Source: a virus. From it: DNA of 28,690 nucleotides. The DNA lies in IMG/VR virus record IMGVR_UViG_3300025697_000114, positions 1-28,690 of that record; one strand, written 5' to 3'. Positions 22,278 through 28,450 of the stretch are shown here, piece after piece. Each line of letters opens with the position of its first letter. Position 1 is the stretch's first letter. Below the pieces are notes generated by a model. That model was not told the origin of the DNA, did no database searches, and saw nothing but the letters and a program-made list of their open reading frames with translations. The position numbers and the translations under genes are program-made.

Positions 22278-23188
22278 AAAAGATTTTTACATTGACAATG
22301 ATCTTGGGATTTCTTTTGATGGGGTCTCTGGCGTTTGCTTGGCAAGATCCGTGTGAGCTTCAAGGATATGATTTTATCATATCCGACAGTTATGTTCTAA
22401 TGAACTTTACCGATGAGGCTCAGTTTGGGCCAACGCCTGACTGCGGGGGGCATGTAACCATTCTTTGCCCTGATGATCGGGAGTGTGCTCTTCCCTACGA
22501 GGTCTGGGGAGAACAAATTATTATAGGAAAGCCTAGTGAGTTACAAGTGTGGAACATGGTTTTCACGCTTGTGGCTGATCGTCTAGTTCCACAAAGCGAT
22601 GCAACCTGGGAAGAAGTTTTAGCCCGGAATGGGTGTCCTTCCTTAGAACCAGAACCAGAACCAGAACCGGAAGCATTATGTGCTCCTGACTGTTTGGATT
22701 CATGCACCAACAGGAACGCATGTGAAATAGTTGGAGGCCATTGGTATAACGAGCAGTGCAATGAGCAAGAACAAATAGAATGCCCTGAATGCTTAGAGTG
22801 CCCAGAGTGCCCAGAGTGCGATAATGCAACTGAGCCTTGTGCAGAATGTCCAGTTTGTGATAATGTGACTGAGCCTAATGTACCTTTTGTACCTTTTGTT
22901 TGTCCCCTTGTCGGTCAATCATATAGATTTGACACTCTTGATATCAGCTATGAATTGTCAGGTTTTGCCTGTGAGGTCGGCCCCGGTTGCCGAGGGACTT
23001 GTGATTTGTGGTATGGCAATTTTGAGGCAGGGCCTTTATATCGTTATTCTTTAGAGTTTAGCTGCCAAAAAGGTGATATTTTTATTTCTGGAATTTCCTG
23101 TAAGCTAAATAATAAGGGGAATCTAGTTTGCAAGATTATCACGCAACCAGAAATTTCGACTATGCTGGTTTTCGGTCAGCAGGAATAA
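22274..23188 (+). CDS. Secreted Cys-rich repeat protein of the lysis region
   Basis: A 304-residue exported protein. A Sec signal peptide (residues 1-22, KKIFTLTMILGFLLMGSLAF then an Ala cleavage site) is followed by an N-terminal domain (23-120) with paired cysteines. A Pro-Glu linker (EPEPEPEPE, 125-133) comes next, then a Cys-rich stretch (136-210) with CPEC repeats and DNATEP/DNVTEP, and a C-terminal domain from 211 with further Cys pairs. Many cysteines in an exported protein imply disulfides in the periplasm or outside the cell. There is no lipobox. I do not recognise the family. Its placement between holin and endolysin, with ATGA coupling, suggests an accessory role in lysis or envelope alteration. 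That role is unproven. Confidence 0.75.
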   Translation: MKKIFTLTMILGFLLMGSLAFAWQDPCELQGYDFIISDSYVLMNFTDEAQFGPTPDCGGHVTILCPDDRECALPYEVWGEQIIIGKPSELQVWNMVFTLVADRLVPQSDATWEEVLARNGCPSLEPEPEPEPEALCAPDCLDSCTNRNACEIVGGHWYNEQCNEQEQIECPECLECPECPECDNATEPCAECPVCDNVTEPNVPFVPFVCPLVGQSYRFDTLDISYELSGFACEVGPGCRGTCDLWYGNFEAGPLYRYSLEFSCQKGDIFISGISCKLNNKGNLVCKIITQPEISTMLVFGQQE

Positions 23189-23268
23189 GATCCTCCTTAC
23201 GCAACGCTCCTGGCTGGACGGCAACGGGATTGGTCAAAAGGCTGGGAGCAATTCTTAAAAAGGATTAG
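23128..23268 (+). CDS. Possible small overlapping ORF with TTG start
   Basis: A 46-codon frame from TTG 23128, preceded by AAGGGGA, overlaps the end of the Cys-rich gene and covers the gap to the FN3 gene. It contains YAGFRSAGIRSSLRNAPGWT and then a basic helix GLVKRLGAILKKD before TAG. The amphipathic end and good gap fit make it plausible, but the start codon is rare and no homologue is recognised. Confidence 0.3.
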   Translation: MQDYHATRNFDYAGFRSAGIRSSLRNAPGWTATGLVKRLGAILKKD

Positions 23269-23270
23269 AT

Positions 23271-23708
23271 ATGACTAAATCAGAAACAAAATTACTTATC
23301 ATGGTGCTCATCGCAGTTGCTGTTTTTGTTGCTTCAGTTTGGTTTATGTTTACTCCGGCTCATGCTGCTGATCTAAGCTGGGATACTTCCACTGAGCCAG
23401 ATATTCTTGGTTATAATATCAGTTATATGGGAGACTACACCGGAGCAGCGCAGAGAATTGCCAATCTTCCTATGGATGAATTAGATGTTAACGCTACCAG
23501 GATAAACTACACGAATATAGATACCAAGATGAATCTTAGGCCGAACGTAGAATATACCTTTTTCGTAACTGCTTATGATGCTTGTCAAGAAAGCGACCCC
23601 AGTGAATCTGTTACTTATACTAGAGTAGGCTATGTGCCACCTGAAGATAACTTGGAACCCGTCATTATCTATTGTACTCCGCCAGTCCATATCATAATAG
23701 GTAAGTAA
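23271..23708 (+). CDS. Secreted fibronectin type III protein
   Basis: A 145-residue protein with AAGGA before the ATG. Residues 1-32 are an export signal or anchor (hydrophobic LLIMVLIAVAVFVASVWF, then AHA before the likely cleavage point). Residues 33-118 form a single fibronectin type III domain: ADLSWDTSTEPDILGYNISY, then a V.YTFFVTAYD strand with C and S.PSESVTY. The short tail ends PVHIIIGK. The domain should fold outside the cytoplasm and mediate binding. Exported FN3 proteins are unusual in lysis cassettes. It may act as an envelope-linked partner of the neighbouring secreted protein, or alter the surface of infected cells; the sequence does not decide. An unusual spanin is also possible, but there is no lipobox or coiled coil. 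Confidence 0.7.
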   Translation: MTKSETKLLIMVLIAVAVFVASVWFMFTPAHAADLSWDTSTEPDILGYNISYMGDYTGAAQRIANLPMDELDVNATRINYTNIDTKMNLRPNVEYTFFVTAYDACQESDPSESVTYTRVGYVPPEDNLEPVIIYCTPPVHIIIGK

Positions 23709-23721
23709 CCGGGGTGACGCC

Positions 23722-23886
23722 ATGAAAAATATATCAGACTTGAAAATAGTTGAATTGGAAAGAGAAATTTCATTATTGTACCCGTTGTGTGGCTTCGGGA
23801 AATATGCCAATACTGGGATAGAAGTATTCATCCAACACCAATGGAAAATGTTGAGTGATCGGCTGACAGAAAAGATAGATGGATAA
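23722..23886 (+). CDS. Small hypothetical protein of the lysis region
   Basis: A 54-residue protein with GGGGTGA before the ATG. It has a helical N-terminus (NISDLKIVELEREISLLYPL), a short Cys/Gly turn and a second helix (FIQHQWKMLSDRLTEKI). There is no signal peptide or membrane segment. The end overlaps the endolysin start by eight bases, so the two are co-translated. The function is unrecognised; an endolysin regulator is only a positional guess. Confidence 0.55.
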   Translation: MKNISDLKIVELEREISLLYPLCGFGKYANTGIEVFIQHQWKMLSDRLTEKIDG

Positions 23887-24325
23887 AGCACATCCAAAAT
23901 ATGATCTAGACATGCTTTTAACGTGGTCAGAGCTTGTTTTACTCACTGGTTTAATATTCGGAGAGGCAAGGTCAGAATCGTGGAGTGGCAAAATTGGTGT
24001 AGGTTTAACTGTGCAGACGAGAGCAAAACATCCTGGTCATTGGCACTGGGGGTATAATTGGAGGCAGGTTATCTTATGTGCCAAGCAGTTTTCGTGCTTT
24101 AATCAACTTGATCCCAACCTTAAAGCATTAATAAATGCTCAAAGAATAAAGGGTGCCTTATGGTTTGAATGCGCTATGGTCGCAGAACAAATTTATCTTG
24201 ACAGAGTTAAGGATTTTGTGGGAGGCCCTACACATTATCATACGTTGAGCGTTTCCCCATCATGGGCTAAAGATTTAAAATCTTTGGGAATTATCGGCAA
24301 CCATCGGTTTTACACCTGTTTTTAG
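23879..24325 (+). CDS. SleB-family endolysin (cell-wall hydrolase)
   Basis: A 148-residue protein matching the Hydrolase_2/SleB family. LTGLIFGEARSES carries the catalytic Glu (E29), followed by GKIGVGLTVQTRAKHP, QFSCFN, and a C-terminal GGPTHYH then SPSWA and IGNHRFY. These enzymes cleave peptidoglycan; SleB itself is a lytic transglycosylase. There is no signal peptide, so the small holin should release it. The size is that of a single catalytic domain without a wall-binding module, as in many endolysins of Gram-negative phages. The start ATG overlaps the previous ORF by eight bases. This is the last plus-strand gene; the TAG stop touches a palindrome facing the minus-strand block. Confidence 0.88.
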   Translation: MDKAHPKYDLDMLLTWSELVLLTGLIFGEARSESWSGKIGVGLTVQTRAKHPGHWHWGYNWRQVILCAKQFSCFNQLDPNLKALINAQRIKGALWFECAMVAEQIYLDRVKDFVGGPTHYHTLSVSPSWAKDLKSLGIIGNHRFYTCF

Positions 24326-24328
24326 TTA

Positions 24329-24408
24329 GCCAATCCACTTTTTACCTCCAGATAATGCCCACGATCACCGGCGAGCGTAGCGATGACCGCGTGCATTGTG
24401 TTATTGGC
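24329..24408. repeat. Imperfect palindrome, copy 1 (attC-like or terminator-like)
   Basis: Outer arms GCCAAT (24329-24334) and ATTGGC (24403-24408) enclose a bulged stem: AATGC+CC+ACG (24354-24363) against CGTGCATT (24390-24397). The centre GGCGAGCGTAGCGATGACCG (24370-24389) recurs at 24805-24824, and GTTATTGGCGG recurs as GTTATTAGCGG. It lies between convergent genes. It may end transcription from both sides. Confidence 0.5.
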
Positions 24409-24428
24409 GGGCGCGTGACCCTCACTGG

Positions 24429-24704
24429 TTAAAGTTCTATTCTACCAAACAAACATTCCATCCTTTTTCTGAAACCAATTATCTTTATAGAATTATGTCT
24501 CAATGTATTTGCTAACGGGACAATCTCTTCCATATCCTTACTTGTTTCCTCCATCGGCGGTTCAGGTCTGATAATAACAGAAATTCTATCCTGTAAAGCG
24601 TTAAACAGATCATTCAACTCATTAACATTTGATATTAACAGTTGTAGTTCTCTATCAACTTCTGACTCTTTTGCCGGTACTGATGATTTTGCCATGTCAT
24701 TCAT
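24429..24704 (-). CDS. Small helical phage protein
   Basis: A 91-residue minus-strand protein; AAGGA stands six bases before the ATG. The sequence is nearly all helix: EVDRELQLLISNVNELNDLF, then LQDRISVIIRPEPP, an acidic linker, and VPLANTLRHNSIKIIGFRKR ending FGRIEL. The two helical halves around a RPEPP kink resemble, from recall, small phage proteins of unknown function that form dimeric coiled coils. It is the last gene of the minus-strand block and is flanked on both sides by copies of the same palindromic element. No function can be given. Confidence 0.65.
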   Translation of the reverse strand: MNDMAKSSVPAKESEVDRELQLLISNVNELNDLFNALQDRISVIIRPEPPMEETSKDMEEIVPLANTLRHNSIKIIGFRKRMECLFGRIEL

Positions 24705-24730
24705 ACTTTTTCCTTTTCTTCTGGTTCGTT

Positions 24731-24855
24731 CTACGGCTCGCCCGTAGCAGCGTATTGATTGGCTCGCAAATCTCTACATTGTCAGAGCCAATATGGACAT
24801 CAGCGGCGAGCGCAGCGATGTCCGTTGTATGCCGTTATTAGCGGATTTACTCCGC
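24731..24855. repeat. Cluster of hairpins including palindrome copy 2
   Basis: About 150 bases between two minus-strand genes hold four stems: CTACGG/CCGTAG (24731-24747), TTGGCTC/GAGCCAA (24759-24791), GGACATC/GATGTCC (24795-24823) and GCGGA/TCCGC just before the upstream gene's stop. The third encloses the core shared with 24370-24389. Outer GCCAATA (24787-24793) can also pair with TATTAGC (24836-24842). No gene is present. Confidence 0.55.
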
Positions 24856-24858
24856 AAC

Positions 24859-25575
24859 TCATAGACCAATTGTCTCACAGAAAATCCCGCATTCATCAAC
24901 TATAGGAGGGGCATGTCTACCACGTTCAGGGTCAAGTTCGTCAAGGAATACACCTTTAATGCAAGTAGCTTTAATCTTGCGCTCCATCTTTGCCCTTGCT
25001 TCAAATACTTCAGGGAAGTCTACACGAATATGATTCCAATAACCCATACCGCCATTAACGCACCCAACACAATTATTATTATGGTATCCGAGGTCATACA
25101 TTTTAGGACGTTTGATACCGCTTGCATTTAGAATCTCATGGGCGTGTTTCTTCGTGATTCCATGTTTAATCAACGGTGCAACATGGTCATATTCTGGCAT
25201 AGTTGTGAAAAGCCTATCTAATCTCTCTTGCTCGTTAGAATCCATTCCCCAAATATACCTTAATTCGTCAACCTGATCTTTCTCCCAGTCGGCTCGCACT
25301 TTCTTTTTCAGAAATTTGGTACACGCTGCACCAGATGGACCATTGATATAACCTCTACCACCAGACGAATAGCATGCGTTTTCCACAGTTTCATGGATTG
25401 ATCGCAATATCTCGATAGGCTTACCGAGCCATAATTCACAATCTTTAACAAACCGCAGCGTGTCTCTGTGCTGGTCATCTATGTGGATGTAAAATATTTG
25501 ATCAATTTCGGATATACTCATCTTTGCTGCAACAGCACTTGACACCCATGCACTAAACCACATTACTGTTTTCAT
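24859..25575 (-). CDS. PAPS-reductase-family protein with altered PP-loop
   Basis: A 238-residue protein; AAAGGA precedes the ATG. It belongs to the PAPS reductase/adenine nucleotide alpha-hydrolase group: the N-terminal loop FSAWVSSAVAAK (7-18) stands where relatives carry an S-[GA]-G-x-x-S loop binding ATP or PAPS. IYIHIDDQHRDT-like residues follow (YIHIDDQH, 29-36), and a C-terminal cluster has HNNNCVGC (166-172), GYW and C229/C233. Residue 10 is Trp, coded TGG, where Gly (GGG, one base away) would be expected. Phage members are proposed to act in sulfur chemistry on nucleic acids or nucleotides, but the substrate is unknown. The Trp could abolish or change nucleotide binding. Confidence 0.7.
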   Translation of the reverse strand: MKTVMWFSAWVSSAVAAKMSISEIDQIFYIHIDDQHRDTLRFVKDCELWLGKPIEILRSIHETVENACYSSGGRGYINGPSGAACTKFLKKKVRADWEKDQVDELRYIWGMDSNEQERLDRLFTTMPEYDHVAPLIKHGITKKHAHEILNASGIKRPKMYDLGYHNNNCVGCVNGGMGYWNHIRVDFPEVFEARAKMERKIKATCIKGVFLDELDPERGRHAPPIVDECGIFCETIGL

Positions 25576-25591
25576 AGTTGTCCTTTCCTAT

Positions 25592-25608
25592 AACCGGTTT
25601 ATCCGGTT
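25592..25608. other. Small hairpin before PAPS-family gene
   Basis: AACCGG (25592-25597) and CCGGTT (25603-25608) form a six-base stem around TTTAT. It is 5' of the ribosome binding site of the minus-strand PAPS-family gene and could influence its translation. Confidence 0.45.
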
Positions 25609-25619
25609 CATGCAGTTGA

Positions 25620-25844
25620 TTAGCATGGTTCACCCAGATCTAACGATTGAGTTAAGCGGCGGGGCTTTTTCGGATGACATACGGAATCACATCCATGCCA
25701 ATCCAATGTTTTTTTTATTTGCGGGCCAATAGATTGCAAAAAACTGCAAATCATTTCAGCCAGAATGAAATCAGGGACATCAACTTCGTTTTCAATACAA
25801 TGTTTGTTTATAAGTATTTCCAAATCCTTTTTAAACTCTTCCAT
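25620..25844 (-). CDS. Small phage protein (EEF.KDLE..INKH family)
   Basis: A 74-residue minus-strand protein from ATG 25844, with AAGGAG seven bases upstream; an in-frame GTG at 25886 lacks a good site. The pattern EEFKKDLEILINKHCIENE, then VPDFILAEMICSFLQ and a WHGCDSVCHP end, matches, from recall, a widespread small phage protein of unknown function. In the relatives I recall, the protein ends soon after CHP. Here about 15 extra residues (KPRRLTQSLDLGEPC) follow, encoded by DNA that resembles one half of an integron attC site (25638-25664). Function unknown. Confidence 0.65.
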   Translation of the reverse strand: MEEFKKDLEILINKHCIENEVDVPDFILAEMICSFLQSIGPQIKKTLDWHGCDSVCHPKKPRRLTQSLDLGEPC

Positions 25845-25882
25845 TGTCTTTCTCCTTTTCGCCTTGCAACATAATGTAATGA

Positions 25883-25990
25883 TCACCGGCTCTTAGAGTA
25901 TTCACATTTCCGCCGGCACCCTCCACATGTAGCTCCGTTGTGAGTAGGCCTGCCGGTCTTGTGGCAGGTTTTGGGGTATTTAGGTTTCAT
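25883..25990 (-). CDS. Tiny Cys-rich protein
   Basis: A 35-codon minus-strand frame starting three bases after the stop of the upstream small gene, with GGGA directly before the ATG. It encodes a basic peptide with TCHKTGRPTHNGATCGGCRR, that is C, H, C, C and C residues that could bind one zinc ion. The stop overlaps a possible GTG start of the next gene. It is short but tightly packed within the operon. Confidence 0.4.
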   Translation of the reverse strand: MKPKYPKTCHKTGRPTHNGATCGGCRRKCEYSKSR

Positions 25991-25993
25991 TCC

Positions 25994-26203
25994 CTACCGT
26001 CCCAGAATATAGTAATAACGAGACAATATATTCTCATGTGCCCTACATTGTGAAATACTGTCAGGAGTCTTCCATGTTGTTCTAAGCCCTTTTGCTCTGT
26101 TAACTGATTCAATTAAAAGCGTTTGGGAAGAAACAATAATCCACATATCAGCCGCTATGAGTCTTCTGGTTCTCTTCCGAAGTTGTAAGTGTTCTGTGTT
26201 CAT
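25994..26203 (-). CDS. Small hypothetical phage protein
   Basis: A 69-residue basic protein on the minus strand; AGAGGT stands seven to eight bases before the ATG. It begins NTEHLQLRKRTRRLIAADMW, continues with a hydrophobic helix IIVSSQTLLIESV and ends ILSRYYYILGR. No family is recognised. Its ribosome binding site lies in the last codons of the upstream 51-residue gene, so it is co-translated with it. A function in DNA binding is conceivable from the Arg/Lys-rich start but unsupported. Confidence 0.5.
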   Translation of the reverse strand: MNTEHLQLRKRTRRLIAADMWIIVSSQTLLIESVNRAKGLRTTWKTPDSISQCRAHENILSRYYYILGR

Positions 26204-26208
26204 TGTTT

Positions 26209-26364
26209 TTACCTCTTAGCGGACACCAGTTCCTCTTTTTCGTTTATCATCTCAAGAAGTGCTTTGCACTCTGCCATCGTTGTTTTACTTCGTGCCCACC
26301 CCAACTCAACCTTGCGAATAAATTTCTCACATAACTTTTTTGCGGCTATCTCAATTTCTGTCAT
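26209..26364 (-). CDS. Small helical phage protein behind a pseudoknot leader
   Basis: A 51-residue minus-strand protein (TEIEIAAKKLCEKFIRKVEL, then KTTMAECKALLEMINEKEEL). It is almost entirely helical and charged, typical of small phage early proteins of unknown function. GGAG sits seven to eight bases before the ATG. Just upstream lies a predicted H-type pseudoknot (26378-26417), which ends within two bases of the ribosome binding site and could control translation of this gene and the two coupled genes that follow. Confidence 0.6.
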   Translation of the reverse strand: MTEIEIAAKKLCEKFIRKVELGWARSKTTMAECKALLEMINEKEELVSAKR

Positions 26365-26377
26365 GATTCATCTCCAA

Positions 26378-26417
26378 TATCTAGCGGTTCTTACCCTGGC
26401 AAGCTAGATACCCAGGG
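26378..26417 (-). promoter_or_regulatory. Predicted H-type RNA pseudoknot before a ribosome binding site
   Basis: On the minus-strand RNA, CCCTGG (26417-26412) pairs with CCAGGG (26399-26394), and TATCTAGC (26410-26403) pairs with GCTAGATA (26385-26378). The two stems cross, with linkers of 1, 3 and 8 bases, a geometry suited to an H-type pseudoknot. The GGAG site begins two bases later. It could be a translational switch or protein-binding site. Confidence 0.5.
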
Positions 26418-26424
26418 CGGGGAG

Positions 26425-27654
26425 TTATTTTCCTATTAATTCGCTATAATATTCTCTAACCTTAGATTGATCGTCAAGAGGCATCTTGCCAAGTTGAGTT
26501 TGGAACGATGATGAAACCATAAATTCCATTAACTGTTCTTCTGGAACACCAGCCAACAGTTCTTTTGCTTCAATGACTTTCTTTTCACTATCGGATGGTT
26601 CCATTGTGGTAACGTCTTCTTCGGGTGCTTTATCTTTTTCCAAAGACTCATTGGATGCCTTTGCAATTTCTTCTGCTTTTTGCCTGAAATCATCAGGGTC
26701 TAACAGAGCATTTTTCTTTATTTCTTCCTCGGAAGAGCCCGTTGTTTCGAAGATAAAGCCAACAGCATTATTTATCTTTTGCTTTGTGGCCGTGTGCTTG
26801 TTGTAAAGAAACTCATTGAAAAACTTTTCTTCGATGGATAGAAGTTCCTGCCCCTTACCCTTCTCAGTCAGAGAGAAAAAGTCTTCTCTTTTGGCTACTC
26901 CGTCTTTCAAGCTTTTGTGAATTTGTGTTAACTGAACAAGCTGTGCGGGGACAACTCCCTTTAATTTATGGCCCAATCTTGCCTCAAGCATTTCTTGAGT
27001 TACCCCAAGATCACTAAAAGCAACTACCATTTCCCTTATACGGTCTTCGATTGGCTTTTCATCTTTCAGCAAAGTTTCTTTGCATTGCTTTTCTGCGGCC
27101 TCAACAATATCCCCTGGGATAAGCTCAAGAATACAGGCCCGGACCCGCCGTTGGCCCATGTTGGCAACCAGTTCGTACACATCACGCTCAGACGTTAAGG
27201 CAACATTGCCAGATTGCTTGTCTCTGATATGATTGACAACAAAAGTTCTGATAACTCTTGTATTGGTTTCCAAGTCCCATGCGAAAGCTTCTACCTCTGA
27301 TGATCCGAGCTTGCGCGACAATTCCTTTAGACCATATGTAAGATTCCCCCAATGGCACGCTAAGACCTCGGCAAGCCTAATGGTTGGCCCTGTAACCATT
27401 TTTCCACCACGGGGGTATGCATAAGCTGCTGTTTCGGCCAAAGACTTCCGACGACAAGCTTTCTTGATTTTTTCATAAGCAGTAAATTCGTCTCTTGGAT
27501 TCCCACGAGCTATAATCATAGCCGCCTGGACCTCGGCCATTGCCCTACTTTGCTCAACGCTGACTAGCCCCGTCTGGACTGCTGGGGCCGATGGTTCTTT
27601 TGGGGTCATCTCACCACTGAAAATGTTTACTTTATCAAAATCTTGTTCTGGCAT
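26425..27654 (-). CDS. Probable phage single-strand annealing/recombination protein
   Basis: A 409-residue protein. The conserved core (about residues 33-200) reads SVEQSRAMAEVQAAMIIARG, PRDEFTAYEKIKKACRRKSL, then YAYPRGGKMVTGPTIRLAEV, CHWGNLTYG, EAFAWDLETNTR and ELVANMGQRRVRACILELIP. I recall this as a common phage early protein, often unannotated. Its single-domain core, Arg/Lys pattern and acidic tail (about 315-375) suit a RecT/Rad52-like annealing protein. The adjacent Cas4/RecB-like nuclease supports a recombination pair. The recombination role is inference; the gene's reality is not in doubt. Its ribosome binding site is AAGGAG before ATG 27654. The acidic C-terminus could bind a single-strand DNA-binding protein's partners. 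Confidence 0.65.
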   Translation of the reverse strand: MPEQDFDKVNIFSGEMTPKEPSAPAVQTGLVSVEQSRAMAEVQAAMIIARGNPRDEFTAYEKIKKACRRKSLAETAAYAYPRGGKMVTGPTIRLAEVLACHWGNLTYGLKELSRKLGSSEVEAFAWDLETNTRVIRTFVVNHIRDKQSGNVALTSERDVYELVANMGQRRVRACILELIPGDIVEAAEKQCKETLLKDEKPIEDRIREMVVAFSDLGVTQEMLEARLGHKLKGVVPAQLVQLTQIHKSLKDGVAKREDFFSLTEKGKGQELLSIEEKFFNEFLYNKHTATKQKINNAVGFIFETTGSSEEEIKKNALLDPDDFRQKAEEIAKASNESLEKDKAPEEDVTTMEPSDSEKKVIEAKELLAGVPEEQLMEFMVSSSFQTQLGKMPLDDQSKVREYYSELIGK

Positions 27655-27666
27655 AATATTCTCCTT

Positions 27667-28446
27667 TTATTTTGTGTAGTTACAACTTTGGTAAAAACCG
27701 CACCAACGGGGGCTACAAACCCAGCCACTTGGGTCGCATGGCGGGAAGCATCCGGCTTTTATCATCTTCAACATTGATTGTACTCTTTTCTTTAATAATA
27801 CCCAGTCTTTTTCATCTCTTTCGGCCACCAGTGTTTGATAACCGAAATCTTTTGTTTTGGTGAATACCTCCACTGTCATCTTGCTTGGATACTTGCCTGT
27901 TTCAGCTTTCAATAGCTCACGGTAAATAGTCATCTGCATATCAGTCTTAATTTTGTTCTCAGGCCATTTCCGAGCCGCACTCTTCATATCCGCAAGCCAA
28001 TTCGGTTTTGCCAACAGGTCAACAGTCCCAACAAACGGGATTTCAATATCAGGGTCTTTAAAATAGATTTTCTTTTCTACCATTATTGGCTGTATCCGTG
28101 GTGCCAAGTTTTTATGGTAAGATTCTGTAAGCCCGACCGTGGTATCAATCCCCATGGCAAGTTGTTTTTTGGCTGAGGACAATTCCTCTTTTGGGAAAAA
28201 AACGCCGTGGTCAAAAATAAGCCTCCGGTATTCATCCCTTGCTGCATCCTGACAGACAGATAAAGGTTCATCTTTGCCGGTTAGGATCTTGCTCTTATGG
28301 TTGCATTCAGCCCCTTTGTGCATTCCTGAGCCTATACGGGCGGCAATACCTGGGGGGATTATCTCTCCTTCGATATAGCGACGCCTGAACTGTTCAGGGC
28401 ATCTGAAAAATTGTCCAATCATCGACTGGTGAATAGTTTCAATCAT
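27667..28446 (-). CDS. Cas4/RecB-like PD-(D/E)XK nuclease with Fe-S cluster
   Basis: A 259-residue protein with the full exonuclease signature: GSGMHKGAE (H43), GTVDLLA (D143), the catalytic WLADMKSAARKW (D153, K155) and QMTIYRELL (Q171). Cysteines C16 near the N-terminus and C244, C249 and C255 in the C-terminal WVCSPRWCGFYQSC are arranged as in Cas4/AddB nucleases that hold a 4Fe-4S cluster. It should degrade DNA ends to leave single-stranded tails. It lies 12 bases upstream of the probable annealing-protein gene on the same strand, the classic exonuclease/annealase pairing. A GGAGAA site precedes the ATG. The closest functional alternative is a replication-associated Dna2/Cas4-like nuclease. 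Confidence 0.85.
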   Translation of the reverse strand: MIETIHQSMIGQFFRCPEQFRRRYIEGEIIPPGIAARIGSGMHKGAECNHKSKILTGKDEPLSVCQDAARDEYRRLIFDHGVFFPKEELSSAKKQLAMGIDTTVGLTESYHKNLAPRIQPIMVEKKIYFKDPDIEIPFVGTVDLLAKPNWLADMKSAARKWPENKIKTDMQMTIYRELLKAETGKYPSKMTVEVFTKTKDFGYQTLVAERDEKDWVLLKKRVQSMLKMIKAGCFPPCDPSGWVCSPRWCGFYQSCNYTK

Positions 28447-28450
28447 GTTA

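Noticed and set aside
22495-22829. Long antisense frames across the EP/CPEC region
   Set aside because: They arise from the low-complexity repeats of the Cys-rich gene and lack start signals.
24913-25131. Plus-strand ORF opposite the PAPS-family gene
   Set aside because: The minus-strand frame has clear family motifs and a ribosome binding site; the plus frame is its shadow.
24326-25620. tRNA gene among the hairpins of the convergent region
   Set aside because: No cloverleaf with an acceptor stem, T-loop TTCRANY and anticodon arm could be built from the stems seen.
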